In this document: positions 1-10,054 of the stretch, piece by piece | How the letters are laid out: the number at the start of each line of letters is the position of its first letter | How positions within the stretch are numbered: the first letter of the stretch is position 1 | From: Winogradskyella sp. PC-19 | GTDB lineage: Bacteria; Bacteroidota; Bacteroidia; Flavobacteriales; Flavobacteriaceae | Direction: 5' to 3' | DNA length: 64,000 nt | Assembly: GCF_002163855.1 (NCBI RefSeq) | Contig: NZ_CP019332.1 | Span: 1-64,000 of the forward strand | Translations under genes and position numbers: made by a program | The notes under the pieces: model-generated | What the model saw: the letters and a program-made list of their open reading frames with translations, nothing else | What the model was told of the DNA's origin: nothing | Database searches by the model: none

Positions 1-38
1 ATGATTCTCTTAGTTTAACTAAAAATAAATAATAAAAG

Positions 39-281
39 TTATTTGTTTTTACTTCCAAATATACTATCCATAATAGTATTGATTCCTTTTAAGAGAGCTA
101 TTATAGCACTAAAACTAAGTAAAACACCAAGTATCAGTAGAGGAATAAAAAGGGGTTTTTCTTTATTGGAGAAAGCTATGTGAAGTGTTGTAGGACCAGT
201 AAACATTAAAAATAAGCACATAAGCATTACACGAATACCTTTGCTTAAGACCTCTTTATCTGTTTTTTTAGTTTCTTCCAT
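39..281 (-). CDS. DUF6095-type small membrane protein
   Basis: An 80-residue protein with two predicted transmembrane segments (about residues 17-35 and 45-66) and charged, Lys-rich ends. It matches what I recall of the flavobacterial DUF6095 family; no biochemical function is known to me. It overlaps the 3' partner: its ATG lies 14 bases inside the end of murQ, so the two are probably co-transcribed and translationally coupled. A role linked to cell-wall recycling is only an inference from this neighbourhood. Confidence 0.8.
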   Translation of the reverse strand: MEETKKTDKEVLSKGIRVMLMCLFLMFTGPTTLHIAFSNKEKPLFIPLLILGVLLSFSAIIALLKGINTIMDSIFGSKNK

Positions 282-1089
282 CTTGTATGTGTTTTATTAC
301 ATTTCTCACATTACCGTGTTTATTAAGTAATTTTTTTGCTTCAGATTTATTAATGTTAAGTTCTTTTATGAGTATTTGAACTCCACGATTTACCAATTTA
401 TTATTACTCAACTGCATATCCACCATTTTATTCCCTTTTATTCTACCCAGTTGAATCATAGATGTCGTAGAAATCATATTAAGAATTAATTTTTGAGCTG
501 TACCTGCTTTCATTCTTGAACTGCCAGTAATAAATTCTGGGCCTACTATGACTTCAATTGGATATTTTGCCACATTAGATAATGGACTGTCTTTATTGCA
601 AGTAATGCATCCAGTGATTATGTTTTTTGAATTACAAGTATTAAGAGCATGAATTACGTATGGAGTTGTACCAGAAGCTGCAATACCAATAACTATATCT
701 TTTTCAGAAATATTAAATGACTTTAAATCTTCCCAACCTTGTTTTGTTGAGTCTTCAGCAAACTCAACAGCTTTTCTAATCGCTATATCACCACCAGCAA
801 TTAAACCTATAACTAAATCGTGAGATACTCCAAATGTTGGTGGACATTCGGAAGCATCTAAAATACCTAAGCGACCACTAGTACCAGCACCAATATAAAA
901 TATACGACCGTTATTTTTAAGTGTATTGACAACCTGTTCTATAAGTTTTTCAATTTGAGGTAATGCTTTTTCTACAGCTAATGGTACAGTCTTATCTTCA
1001 TTATTAATATTTGAAATAATCTCATGAATAGTCATGCTTTCTATATTGTCGTAGTGGGAATCTTTTTCTGTAGTTTTTTCAAAATTCAT
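268..1089 (-). CDS. murQ: N-acetylmuramic acid 6-phosphate etherase
   Basis: Cleaves the D-lactyl ether of MurNAc-6-phosphate to give GlcNAc-6-phosphate, a cytoplasmic step of peptidoglycan recycling. The 273 residues form one SIS sugar-isomerase fold. The family signature GTSGRLGILDASECPPT is at residues 69-85, and Glu81 and Glu112 lie where the two catalytic acids of the E. coli enzyme are expected. A second conserved patch, GSSRMKAGTAQK, follows near residue 190. Length is slightly shorter than the roughly 300 residues of E. coli MurQ. It is followed by an overlapping small membrane-protein gene. No PTS or MurNAc kinase gene is visible nearby. Confidence 0.95.
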   Translation of the reverse strand: MNFEKTTEKDSHYDNIESMTIHEIISNINNEDKTVPLAVEKALPQIEKLIEQVVNTLKNNGRIFYIGAGTSGRLGILDASECPPTFGVSHDLVIGLIAGGDIAIRKAVEFAEDSTKQGWEDLKSFNISEKDIVIGIAASGTTPYVIHALNTCNSKNIITGCITCNKDSPLSNVAKYPIEVIVGPEFITGSSRMKAGTAQKLILNMISTTSMIQLGRIKGNKMVDMQLSNNKLVNRGVQILIKELNINKSEAKKLLNKHGNVRNVIKHIQDGRN

Positions 1090-1207
1090 AGTATAAAAAT
1101 AATGAATTAGTTTGCGTTTGATTAGAAACAGTAGCTTTTACTTAGTAAAAGATATAGAGTATAATGTAAGAAAGTATTTTAGTCTTAATAACGAATAAAT
1201 AGTAGAA

Positions 1208-2023
1208 CTATTGAATAGTATAAATAACTTCATCAACTTCGGACAATCTAAAATATCCAAATGGGAAATTATCTGGATTGGATTGATTTATACAATTACC
1301 GCGAACTGTTGCTGGCTGTGTTTCAAATGGACCTCCACCTTCTTCGCTACCTTGTTGTAAAAGCGTAAACATAAACTGATAAAAGCGATCAGAAACACCA
1401 TAATTTCTAATGGTAACTTGATCACCAGCTTCCAAATCTTCTTCAGTATAAAACCCGAAAATTTGATTTCCATCGGTAAATCTATCTTCATAGACCTCTA
1501 AAGTTGGTATTTGTGGAATATCACTTAAGAATTCAAAAAAATAGAAATTCTCAATATTTGCAGGATCTGTATAAAAGGCTTTGAGTTCAATATCTTCACC
1601 TAAAAAGCCTCCATCATCTTTTTGCTCAATAAAATCTATAGGTACGACTGGTTTTAATGTTTCTGTTGCGGTATATAATTCATTTCCATAGATTACGGAA
1701 AGTGTGTAAGTTTCATCTATTACTGGAATAAAATTCGAATTTATGTAGATACCAGAATTACCATCTTCAATGAATTCAAACGTATTTCCGTTTGTGTCTG
1801 ATATAGAAACAATTCCATTATTTGCTGGTTCTACACCATCATCGAAAAAAGGCGCTGTCAATGATAATTTTATATTTTGCTCATTTCCTGTTGTGTTTTT
1901 AAACCAATCAATGCCTGCGTCAATAACTAATTTAGGTGGCGCTTCGTTTAAATCTACTTCGATAACATCTTCACAAGAAACGAATGTTAGTGTAAGAACA
2001 AATATTAGGATACTTTTTTTCAT
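1208..2023 (-). CDS. DUF4249 lipoprotein
   Basis: A 271-residue secreted lipoprotein. The signal peptide ends in a lipobox with Cys17 (TFVSC), followed by the EDVIEVDL start typical of DUF4249 proteins. The rest looks like a beta-rich domain and ends in an aromatic-rich segment. The gene starts one base after the stop of the TonB-dependent receptor, so the pair is one operon. DUF4249 proteins commonly accompany TonB receptors in Bacteroidota and are presumed surface partners of the receptor, in the manner of SusD. The substrate cannot be told from sequence. Confidence 0.9.
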   Translation of the reverse strand: MKKSILIFVLTLTFVSCEDVIEVDLNEAPPKLVIDAGIDWFKNTTGNEQNIKLSLTAPFFDDGVEPANNGIVSISDTNGNTFEFIEDGNSGIYINSNFIPVIDETYTLSVIYGNELYTATETLKPVVPIDFIEQKDDGGFLGEDIELKAFYTDPANIENFYFFEFLSDIPQIPTLEVYEDRFTDGNQIFGFYTEEDLEAGDQVTIRNYGVSDRFYQFMFTLLQQGSEEGGGPFETQPATVRGNCINQSNPDNFPFGYFRLSEVDEVIYTIQ

Positions 2024-2024
2024 A

Positions 2025-4400
2025 TTAAAATTGAAAATTATAGGTTACTGCAGGCACAATACCAAATATTGCTAGTCTAGTGGCTTCATTTCTTCCGTCC
2101 ATTCGATTTTCTCTGAAAGTAATGTTTGCTGCATTTCTACGATTATAAATATTATATAAACTAAAAACCCATTGTCCCTTTAATCTTTTTTGAGAATCTG
2201 GTCTAGGATTATAATTCACCGATAAATCCATTCTGTGATAATTGGTTAGTCGACTAGAGTTACGCGCTTCATATACTGGTACAGTTATACCATTAAACTG
2301 GTATTGGCCATTAGGAAAGGTTGCAGGAATACCTGTTTGAAATAAAAAATTACTATTAATACTCCATTTTTTATTGAGTTCATATGTACCTGTTAATGTG
2401 ATATCATGCGTTTTATCCCAAGGTGTATTGTACCACTGACCATTATTAATTCCGGTTTCTTGTGCTGTTCTTCCCGGTGTACGCTGTTCTGATTTTGAAA
2501 GTGTATAGGCTAACCAACCTTTAAAACGACCTTCATTTTTTCTCAATAAAATTTCTAAACCATATGCTCTAGCTTCTCCGTTCAAAACAACTTGTTCTAT
2601 AGCATCGTTTGCGATTAAGTTTGCACTATCTATATAATCTATTCGATTTTGTATGGTTTTATAAAATGTTTCAACCTCTAATGAATATGCATTATCTTTA
2701 AAACTTTTAAAATATCCTATTGCGAATTGATCTAAAATTTGTGGTTCGATGAATCTCCCACTTGGAGCCCAGACATCTAAAGGTGTCGGAGAACTTGTGT
2801 TAGATAATAAATGTAAATACTGTGACATCCTGTTATAACTTGCCTTAACAGAAGATGATGGATTGAGCTGATATGCTAAGGATGCCCTTGGTTCGATATT
2901 CGTAAATGATTCTAATACATCACTTCTCCTAAAGGACTCTTTTCCAATTGGCTCCGCCATTTCATAAACCTGTAAGTCATTATTGAATATTAGAGGATTG
3001 TTATCCTGGTAAACATTAAGTTCGTCTTGGCCTAATCTATGAAATGTACTTAATCGAGTACCGTAAGACAATGATAGTTTATCAGAAATTTTATGTTCAG
3101 CATCTATATATATAGCATTTTCAAAGGCATATTTATCTATAAGTTTATCAGGATTTATTCCTGAATTATCATCAATTGGCTGAATTTCTCCAGGGTTGAA
3201 TTTATAGTAAATACTATTTAGACCATATTCTAGTTTGAAGGTGTCACTTATGTAATGTTTTAAATCATATTTCACATTAAAATTAGTAATACCGGATTCC
3301 CAATCAAAACCTACAAAATCTAATGTGAGTCCATAGAAGTAATCTGAATATATTGCTGAGAAATTTGAAAATAATTTATCTGAAAATAAATGATTCCATC
3401 TAAAATTTAATACTGTATTTCCGTAAGTGTTTGTAAACGAATCACCGAGACTAAAAACATCTCTACCAAAATAACCTGAGAGATAAATACTATTTTTTGC
3501 ATTTAAGCGATAACTAAGTTTTGTGTTTAGATCATAGAAGTATGCAATATTGTCTAAATCAAACAATGGTAAAAATAAGTGAGCATAACTACTACGTCCT
3601 CCAAGTAGAAAAGAACCTTTACCTTTTTTTATTGGACCTTCAGCTAAAAGACGACTAGAAACTAAACCAATACCACCGTTTAGATGAAACTCTTCATTAT
3701 TACCTTCTTTTTGATAAATATCTAAAACAGAAGACACACGTCCACCATATTTCGCAGGTATGCCACCTTTATAGAGTTTAATGTCTTTTATTGCGTCTGG
3801 ATTAAATACAGAAAAGAAGCCGAATAGGTGAGAAGTGTTAAAAATAGTAGCTTCATCTAAAAGAATTAAATTCTGATCTGCAGAACCACCTCGAACATTA
3901 AAACCTGATGAACCTTCTCCCGCATTAGTTACACCAGGAAGCAAGGTTATAGACTTAATGACATCTACTTCCCCCAAAACTACAGGAAGTTGTTTAATGG
4001 TTTTTATAGATAAGCTATTTACACTCATCTGGGGTTTTCGAATGTTGAGTTTTTCTACATCTTCGGTGATAATAATTTGATTTAAGCGTTCTGCTGATTC
4101 TTCAAGTTTAAAATTGAGTGTTTTGTCAGCATTTAATTCTAAGATTTGCGTAATGGTTTTGAAACCTAGATAACTGATTTGTAATTTATAAGTGCCTTCA
4201 TCTAGTGTAATAGAATAAAAGCCATATTCATTAGTAACCGTACCGTTTTTTAATTCAGGAATAATGATATTTACCCCAATCAGAGTTTCGGTGGTATTAT
4301 TATCTGTGATTATTCCGCTAAGTGTATACTTATTTTGGGCAGAAATTATAGATGTAAACATCAGTATATAGACAGTACTTCCAAGTAGGAACTTTCTCAT
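2025..4400 (-). CDS. TonB-dependent outer-membrane receptor with carboxypeptidase-like N-domain
   Basis: A 791-residue outer-membrane active transporter. In order: a signal peptide (about 1-21, cleaved after ISA), a CarboxypepD_reg-like beta-sandwich (about 25-105), a plug domain (about 120-230, containing GFNVRGGSADQNLILLDEA and GGIPAKYGGRVSSVLDI), then a long beta-barrel. The last residues NFQF end in Phe, as expected for BAM recognition. It lies one base upstream of the DUF4249 lipoprotein gene. The ligand is unknown; siderophore, peptide or glycan are all possible. It is smaller than SusC proteins (about 1000 residues) and lacks a clear SusD neighbour. Confidence 0.93.
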   Translation of the reverse strand: MRKFLLGSTVYILMFTSIISAQNKYTLSGIITDNNTTETLIGVNIIIPELKNGTVTNEYGFYSITLDEGTYKLQISYLGFKTITQILELNADKTLNFKLEESAERLNQIIITEDVEKLNIRKPQMSVNSLSIKTIKQLPVVLGEVDVIKSITLLPGVTNAGEGSSGFNVRGGSADQNLILLDEATIFNTSHLFGFFSVFNPDAIKDIKLYKGGIPAKYGGRVSSVLDIYQKEGNNEEFHLNGGIGLVSSRLLAEGPIKKGKGSFLLGGRSSYAHLFLPLFDLDNIAYFYDLNTKLSYRLNAKNSIYLSGYFGRDVFSLGDSFTNTYGNTVLNFRWNHLFSDKLFSNFSAIYSDYFYGLTLDFVGFDWESGITNFNVKYDLKHYISDTFKLEYGLNSIYYKFNPGEIQPIDDNSGINPDKLIDKYAFENAIYIDAEHKISDKLSLSYGTRLSTFHRLGQDELNVYQDNNPLIFNNDLQVYEMAEPIGKESFRRSDVLESFTNIEPRASLAYQLNPSSSVKASYNRMSQYLHLLSNTSSPTPLDVWAPSGRFIEPQILDQFAIGYFKSFKDNAYSLEVETFYKTIQNRIDYIDSANLIANDAIEQVVLNGEARAYGLEILLRKNEGRFKGWLAYTLSKSEQRTPGRTAQETGINNGQWYNTPWDKTHDITLTGTYELNKKWSINSNFLFQTGIPATFPNGQYQFNGITVPVYEARNSSRLTNYHRMDLSVNYNPRPDSQKRLKGQWVFSLYNIYNRRNAANITFRENRMDGRNEATRLAIFGIVPAVTYNFQF

Positions 4401-4422
4401 TAATTTCTTTTTATGTAAAAAT

Positions 4423-4453
4423 AAAAAAGCCTCATTTTACATGAGGCTTTTTT
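4423..4453 (-). terminator. Rho-independent terminator of icd
   Basis: A 13-bp inverted repeat (AAAAAAGCCTCAT / ATGAGGCTTTTTT) with a 5-base loop lies 10 bases past the icd stop. It has T runs on both sides, so it could also stop antisense transcription. It separates icd from the downstream TonB receptor gene. Confidence 0.9.
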
Positions 4454-4462
4454 AACTTAAGT

Positions 4463-6766
<2,304 letters not shown>

Positions 6767-6785
6767 TTATATGGTAATTATAAAA

Positions 6786-7360
6786 TTATGATTTTATTAT
6801 AATTCCTGTATACTGAAGTAATCCTGAAAGATTATCTCTAGAAAACAGAGCCTTTTTTAATTGATTGGGTGAAGGTATAATATTGAAATTGTATGCAGAT
6901 ATAAAATTTGCTTGTTCTAAGTTTGTATTCGAAAAGATTGCGTCTTGCAAATCACAATCCTTGAATAAGACTTTTTTTGCTTGAGCATCTGTGAAATCTG
7001 CACCAACAAGTTTGCATAAAATAAAAAAGTACCGTCAATTTTGATGTCTGTAAAGGCAGAAAAATCCATAATACAATCTGTAAAGTTAAAATTCCTAAGA
7101 AAATCATTAGAATTATTAAACTGAACACCCACTAATTTACATTGTTTGAATTCAATGTCTTTAAACTGGGTATGCATTACATTGGCATTGCTAAAATTAC
7201 AATCTATAAACTCACATTCTAAAAATACATTATTTGAGATATCAGAGTTTTCAAAATTACAACTTACAAATTTACAGCTGTCATACTCTCCTTTTGGTAG
7301 AATAGAAGCGGTATAGTCTTTTTGTCGATATGTTTGACTGTTTATAAAGGGAAGGTTCAT
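6786..7360 (-). pseudogene. Pentapeptide-repeat protein, Qnr-like, frameshifted
   Basis: Starts at ATG 7360 (MNLPFINSQTYRQKDY). The N-terminal two-thirds are pentapeptide repeats such as CKFVSCNFENSDI and CEFIDCNFSNANV. Near residue 111 the frame is lost at an A6 run on the plus strand (7023-7028). Adding one base restores the continuation ILCKLVGADFTDAQ, then further repeats and a conserved-looking end GLLQYTGIIIKS with a stop at 6786-6788, giving 192 codons. Without that base the product ends at 6917 in an unrelated tail. Pentapeptide proteins of this size in Bacteroidota resemble Qnr/MfpA DNA-gyrase protectors. A real one-base deletion and a homopolymer sequencing error look the same here. 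Confidence 0.8.
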
Positions 7361-7374
7361 TAAGCTAATATAAA

Positions 7375-7800
7375 AACAAAAAGCCATATCATCCAGCAAA
7401 GCTGGTGTGACATGGCTTTTCAGAAACTTACTTTACTTAACCTATTTAGTTTTCACTAACTCAGTTGATAGGTAAAACCCTCATCTTTTTCAGTTCAAGT
7501 AGTTCTGTTTCCATGAAATGCTTCATAACTTTCAAAATGTATTGACCTGTTAATTCACATTTCAAGAGATTTTTTAATTCGCTTTATCACGGACCCTTAC
7601 TTTCGTAGTGGTTGTGTTTATACGTACTGTTCTTATTTTTCGTAACTACAAGTAGTTTCTACTTTTCGGAACCTAAATCTTAGCCCATTTCAGTAACCTA
7701 AGTCGCTTCTATGTTTTAAGCTAGTTGTTTTATACTCTGCATACACAGTTTATTACGCAACTGAAAAAATCTCATTACACAAAGATTGAATCTTTGCAAA
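7375..7800 (-). ncRNA. Candidate structured non-coding RNA of unknown family
   Basis: The 648 bases between the pentapeptide gene and rplS hold no open frame longer than about 40 codons. They end in a strong minus-strand terminator (7378-7420). Upstream are a 17-bp palindrome (7780-7796) and promoter-like sequence (TTTTG near 7828, TAATTTTT near 7804). Inside is a nested hairpin, ACCTAT ... TTAGT-GAAA-ACTAA-ATAGGT (about 7440-7473), closed by a GNRA tetraloop. I looked for the conserved cores of tmRNA, RNase P RNA and a complete tRNA and found none. The family, exact 5' end and function are unknown. A decayed coding gene is the main alternative. Confidence 0.45.
7378..7420 (-). terminator. 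Rho-independent terminator of the candidate RNA
   Basis: On the minus strand a long hairpin has outer stem AAAGCCAT/ATGGCTTT (7412-7419 with 7380-7387), inner stem CCAGC/GCTGG and loop TTT, and is followed by TTTTTGTTTTT. It lies directly upstream of the pentapeptide gene (ATG at 7360) and has no protein gene immediately before it. It therefore marks the 3' end of a separate minus-strand transcript. Confidence 0.85.
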
Positions 7801-7956
7801 AAATTAACATTAATCCGAAATTAAATTCAAAACCAAACTAGGTTTGTTGTTAATTGTTTAGCTAATTTAGGTTTTATGTTAAGAATTCCAAATTTTTTAG
7901 CTAGGTAGATATTCACATTTTATAAACCGTAGTTATTAACAAAAGTTCATAACACA

Positions 7957-7984
7957 AAAAAGCCCTGATTCCTCAGGGCTTTAA
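7957..7984 (-). terminator. Rho-independent terminator of rplS
   Basis: Minus-strand AAAGCCCTGA-GGAA-TCAGGGCTTT with a following T run, 25 bases after the rplS stop. A classic strong terminator. The T/A runs flank it on both sides. Confidence 0.92.
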
Positions 7985-8008
7985 AATATTGTTAGCTTAA
8001 TTAAAGTC

Positions 8009-8359
8009 TTATTTTCTAACTTCTTTAATTCTTGCTTTCTTACCAGTAAGTCCTCTAAAGTAGAATATACGAGCTCTACGTACTTTACCTTTTTTGTTAA
8101 CTTCAATTTTTTGTAGTGCAGGTAAGTTTACTGGAAAAATACGCTCTACTCCAATTGTACCAGACATTTTACGGATAGTAAATGTTTCAGAAGTTCCTGT
8201 TCCTTTACGTTGTAGAACTACACCTCTAAAAAACTGTGTACGTGTTTTGCTACCTTCTTTAATTTCGTAGTATACGGTTATTGTATCACCAGCGCTAAAT
8301 TCAGGTAAATCTTTTCTTGTTACAAATTCGTCTTGTACATATTTAATTAAAGACTCCAT
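8009..8359 (-). CDS. rplS: 50S ribosomal protein L19
   Basis: A 116-residue ribosomal protein at the interface of the 30S and 50S subunits. The diagnostic stretches are PEFSAGDTITVYYEIKEG, RTQFFRGVVLQRKGTG, IGVERIFPVNLP and KKGKVRRARIFYFRGLTGKK. Length matches the family (about 115 residues). It has its own promoter and leader (8360-8440) and its own terminator, although trmD lies just upstream in the same direction; the trmD-rplS association is conserved in many bacteria. Confidence 0.98.
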   Translation of the reverse strand: MESLIKYVQDEFVTRKDLPEFSAGDTITVYYEIKEGSKTRTQFFRGVVLQRKGTGTSETFTIRKMSGTIGVERIFPVNLPALQKIEVNKKGKVRRARIFYFRGLTGKKARIKEVRK

Positions 8360-8440
8360 GCTATTTTGTTTGTTATGGTTAATTCAAATCAACATTCGCG
8401 ATTTTCGCCAGAGGTTAATCCAAAATTGGGTGCAAAGATA
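8360..8440 (-). promoter_or_regulatory. rplS promoter and structured 5' leader
   Basis: Minus-strand TATCTTTG (8440-8433) is a perfect -7 box with a T-rich -33 region about 19 bases upstream. The roughly 70-base leader contains a GCGA-AAA-TCGC hairpin and two copies of GGTTAAT, at 8378-8384 and 8414-8420 on the plus strand. I recall autoregulatory L19 leaders being reported for flavobacteria; a covariance-model match would be needed to assign this one. Confidence 0.55.
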
Positions 8441-8484
8441 ATTAAAAAGTGTAAAGTAGAAAGCTAAAAGTAAAAAGTTTTTAT

Positions 8485-9162
8485 CTAGTCTTCCAGTAAG
8501 TCTGGGCGTCTTTCTTTTGTGCGTTCGTAAGCTTGCTCTTCGCGCCATTTTTCGATTTCAGCAAAATTACCACTAAATAATACTTCAGGGACTTTCATAC
8601 CATCATACTCTCGTGGTCTTGTGTAAATAGGAGGTGCTAATAAATTATCTTGAAAACTATCTGTAAGTGCTGATGTTTCATTACCTAAAACTCCAGGAAT
8701 CAATCTTATTATAGAATCGCAAAGCACAGCTGCACCAAGTTCTCCACCAGAAAGTACATAATCGCCAATAGAGATTTCTCGTGTTATAAACTTGTCTCTT
8801 ACACGCTGATCTACACCTTTATAATGCCCACAAAGAATAATAATATTTTCTTTTAAAGATGTTTGGTTAGCGATACTCTGATTAAGTCTCTCACCATCTG
8901 GTGTCATGTATATAACCTCATCGTAGTCACGTTCTGACTGAAGTTTTGTAATGCATTTATCAATCGGCTCAATAAGCATGACCATACCAGCTCCACCACC
9001 AAATTGCGTGTCGTCTACAGCTTTGTAACTGCCTTTAGTATAATCTCTGAGATTATGAAAATGGACTTCGACCAAGCCAGCTTCAATGGCACGTTTTAAT
9101 ATAGAAGCTTCAAATGGACTTCTTAGTAATTCTGGTAAAACGGTAATGATATCTATGCGCAT
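8485..9162 (-). CDS. trmD: tRNA (guanine-N1)-methyltransferase
   Basis: Methylates N1 of G37 next to the anticodon using S-adenosylmethionine, preventing frameshifts. The 225 residues show the SPOUT trefoil-knot elements [12 protein letters not shown] (about 117-128) and [14 protein letters not shown] (about 138-151). The downstream segment [19 protein letters not shown] carries the catalytic Asp region. It opens with [13 protein letters not shown], which fixes the start. It is upstream of rplS on the same strand, but rplS has a separate promoter in the 125-base gap. Confidence 0.97.
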   Translation of the reverse strand: MRIDIITVLPELLRSPFEASILKRAIEAGLVEVHFHNLRDYTKGSYKAVDDTQFGGGAGMVMLIEPIDKCITKLQSERDYDEVIYMTPDGERLNQSIANQTSLKENIIILCGHYKGVDQRVRDKFITREISIGDYVLSGGELGAAVLCDSIIRLIPGVLGNETSALTDSFQDNLLAPPIYTRPREYDGMKVPEVLFSGNFAEIEKWREEQAYERTKERRPDLLED

Positions 9163-9209
9163 TTTGCAAAGATGCGATTATTCTTGGAGATAAGAAATGA
9201 GAGAGTAAG

Positions 9210-9539
9210 TTAGATATTCACTTTCTCTAAACGATTTGCTCGCATGTATAAGAATAAAGGGAAGCTAAACGCTATAGCAACTAAAAATGTAAGTGGAATA
9301 ATAATCCAGCAATGCTTTATTTTTAGTTTTCGACTTTCATACACCATCCAAATTAAAAAAGTAAGAACAACAACCGAAATATCTGCACTTATTGATTTCG
9401 CAGGGAAACTTAGGTTAGTTTCTGCTATAAAATTTCCAATAGATGCGTCTTCTGCATTCAAATAAAATTGAATATTAAAATACCATGTCGCACATAGTCC
9501 TATTAAAGCTAGAATAAGGTAAATGTATTTAAATTTCAT
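9210..9539 (-). CDS. DUF2834 small membrane protein
   Basis: A 109-residue protein with three predicted transmembrane helices (about 5-22, 51-68 and 77-97). The arrangement ALIGLCATWYFN followed by D-rich loops fits DUF2834, a family without known function. The start codon ATG 9539 is two bases from the stop of the GNAT gene (9542), so the two are one transcription unit. Confidence 0.8.
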   Translation of the reverse strand: MKFKYIYLILALIGLCATWYFNIQFYLNAEDASIGNFIAETNLSFPAKSISADISVVVLTFLIWMVYESRKLKIKHCWIIIPLTFLVAIAFSFPLFLYMRANRLEKVNI

Positions 9540-9541
9540 GG

Positions 9542-9982
9542 TTATTTAGGATTAGTCCAAAAGAAGTGTAAGTCTGGGTCTGGATTAAAATCCAAGCGTT
9601 GATATAAATGTTGTGCTGGATTATCTGATGCAGTTTGTATTGCAATACCTTTTTGATTTTCGGAAATACATTGCGCTTTAGTCTTATCTATTAAAGCTTC
9701 GCCGATACCTTTACCGCGAAAATCAGTAACGACGTATAAATCGTTAAGTAAATACATACGCTCCATTGATACGGAAGAGAATAAATTATAAAGTTGAGTA
9801 AACCCCACAGCCTTATCTTCTAAATAAGCTATAAAAATTATGGAATCCTTATTTATTAAACGTTCCGATAAAAATTGCTTGATTTTGATTAAATCACTTT
9901 CTTGTTTATAAAATCTTCGGTAACCATCAAATAGTGGTATTAGGTCTTTAAGATGATTTTTTGTTGCTTTGATTATGGTCAT
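9542..9982 (-). CDS. GNAT-family N-acetyltransferase
   Basis: A 146-residue single-domain acetyl-CoA-dependent acetyltransferase. The acetyl-CoA pyrophosphate-binding loop is visible as DFRGKGIGEALI (about residues 89-100), preceded by the beta strand YLLNDLYVV. The C-terminal segment NPAQHLYQRLDF is also typical. The acceptor substrate is unknown. The ATG at 9982 comes directly after the T run of the terminator hairpin at 9984-10037, so the gene starts almost at the end of the previous transcript. Confidence 0.88.
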   Translation of the reverse strand: MTIIKATKNHLKDLIPLFDGYRRFYKQESDLIKIKQFLSERLINKDSIIFIAYLEDKAVGFTQLYNLFSSVSMERMYLLNDLYVVTDFRGKGIGEALIDKTKAQCISENQKGIAIQTASDNPAQHLYQRLDFNPDPDLHFFWTNPK

Positions 9983-9983
9983 A

Positions 9984-10037
9984 AAAAATCCGTAAAATAG
10001 TGCTTAGATAAGCTTAGCAACCAAATTACGGATTTTT
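9984..10037 (-). terminator. Terminator between the coiled-coil gene and the GNAT gene
   Basis: A 12-bp perfect inverted repeat (AAAAATCCGTAA at 9984-9995, TTACGGATTTTT at 10026-10037) encloses a second small hairpin (GCTTA-GA-TAAGC). On the minus strand it follows the coiled-coil gene stop at 10055 and ends in TTTTTT directly before the GNAT ATG. Confidence 0.75.
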
Positions 10038-10054
10038 GACTTATACAATTAGTT

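Noticed and set aside
7438-7475. Group II intron domain V-like hairpin with GAAA loop
   Set aside because: The 5' side has an 8-base unpaired stretch without a matching bulge pattern or the AGC triad, and there is no reverse transcriptase or domain VI.
7447-7505. tRNA-like words on the plus strand (D-loop-like CTCAGTTGATAG and T-loop-like GTTCAAGT)
   Set aside because: No acceptor stem, no pairing in the T stem and no valid anticodon loop; the words are incidental to the candidate RNA on the other strand.
7375-7800. tmRNA or RNase P RNA
   Set aside because: Neither the tRNA-like ends and Ala-rich tag frame of tmRNA nor the GAGGAAAGUCC and ACAGAA cores of RNase P RNA occur on either strand.
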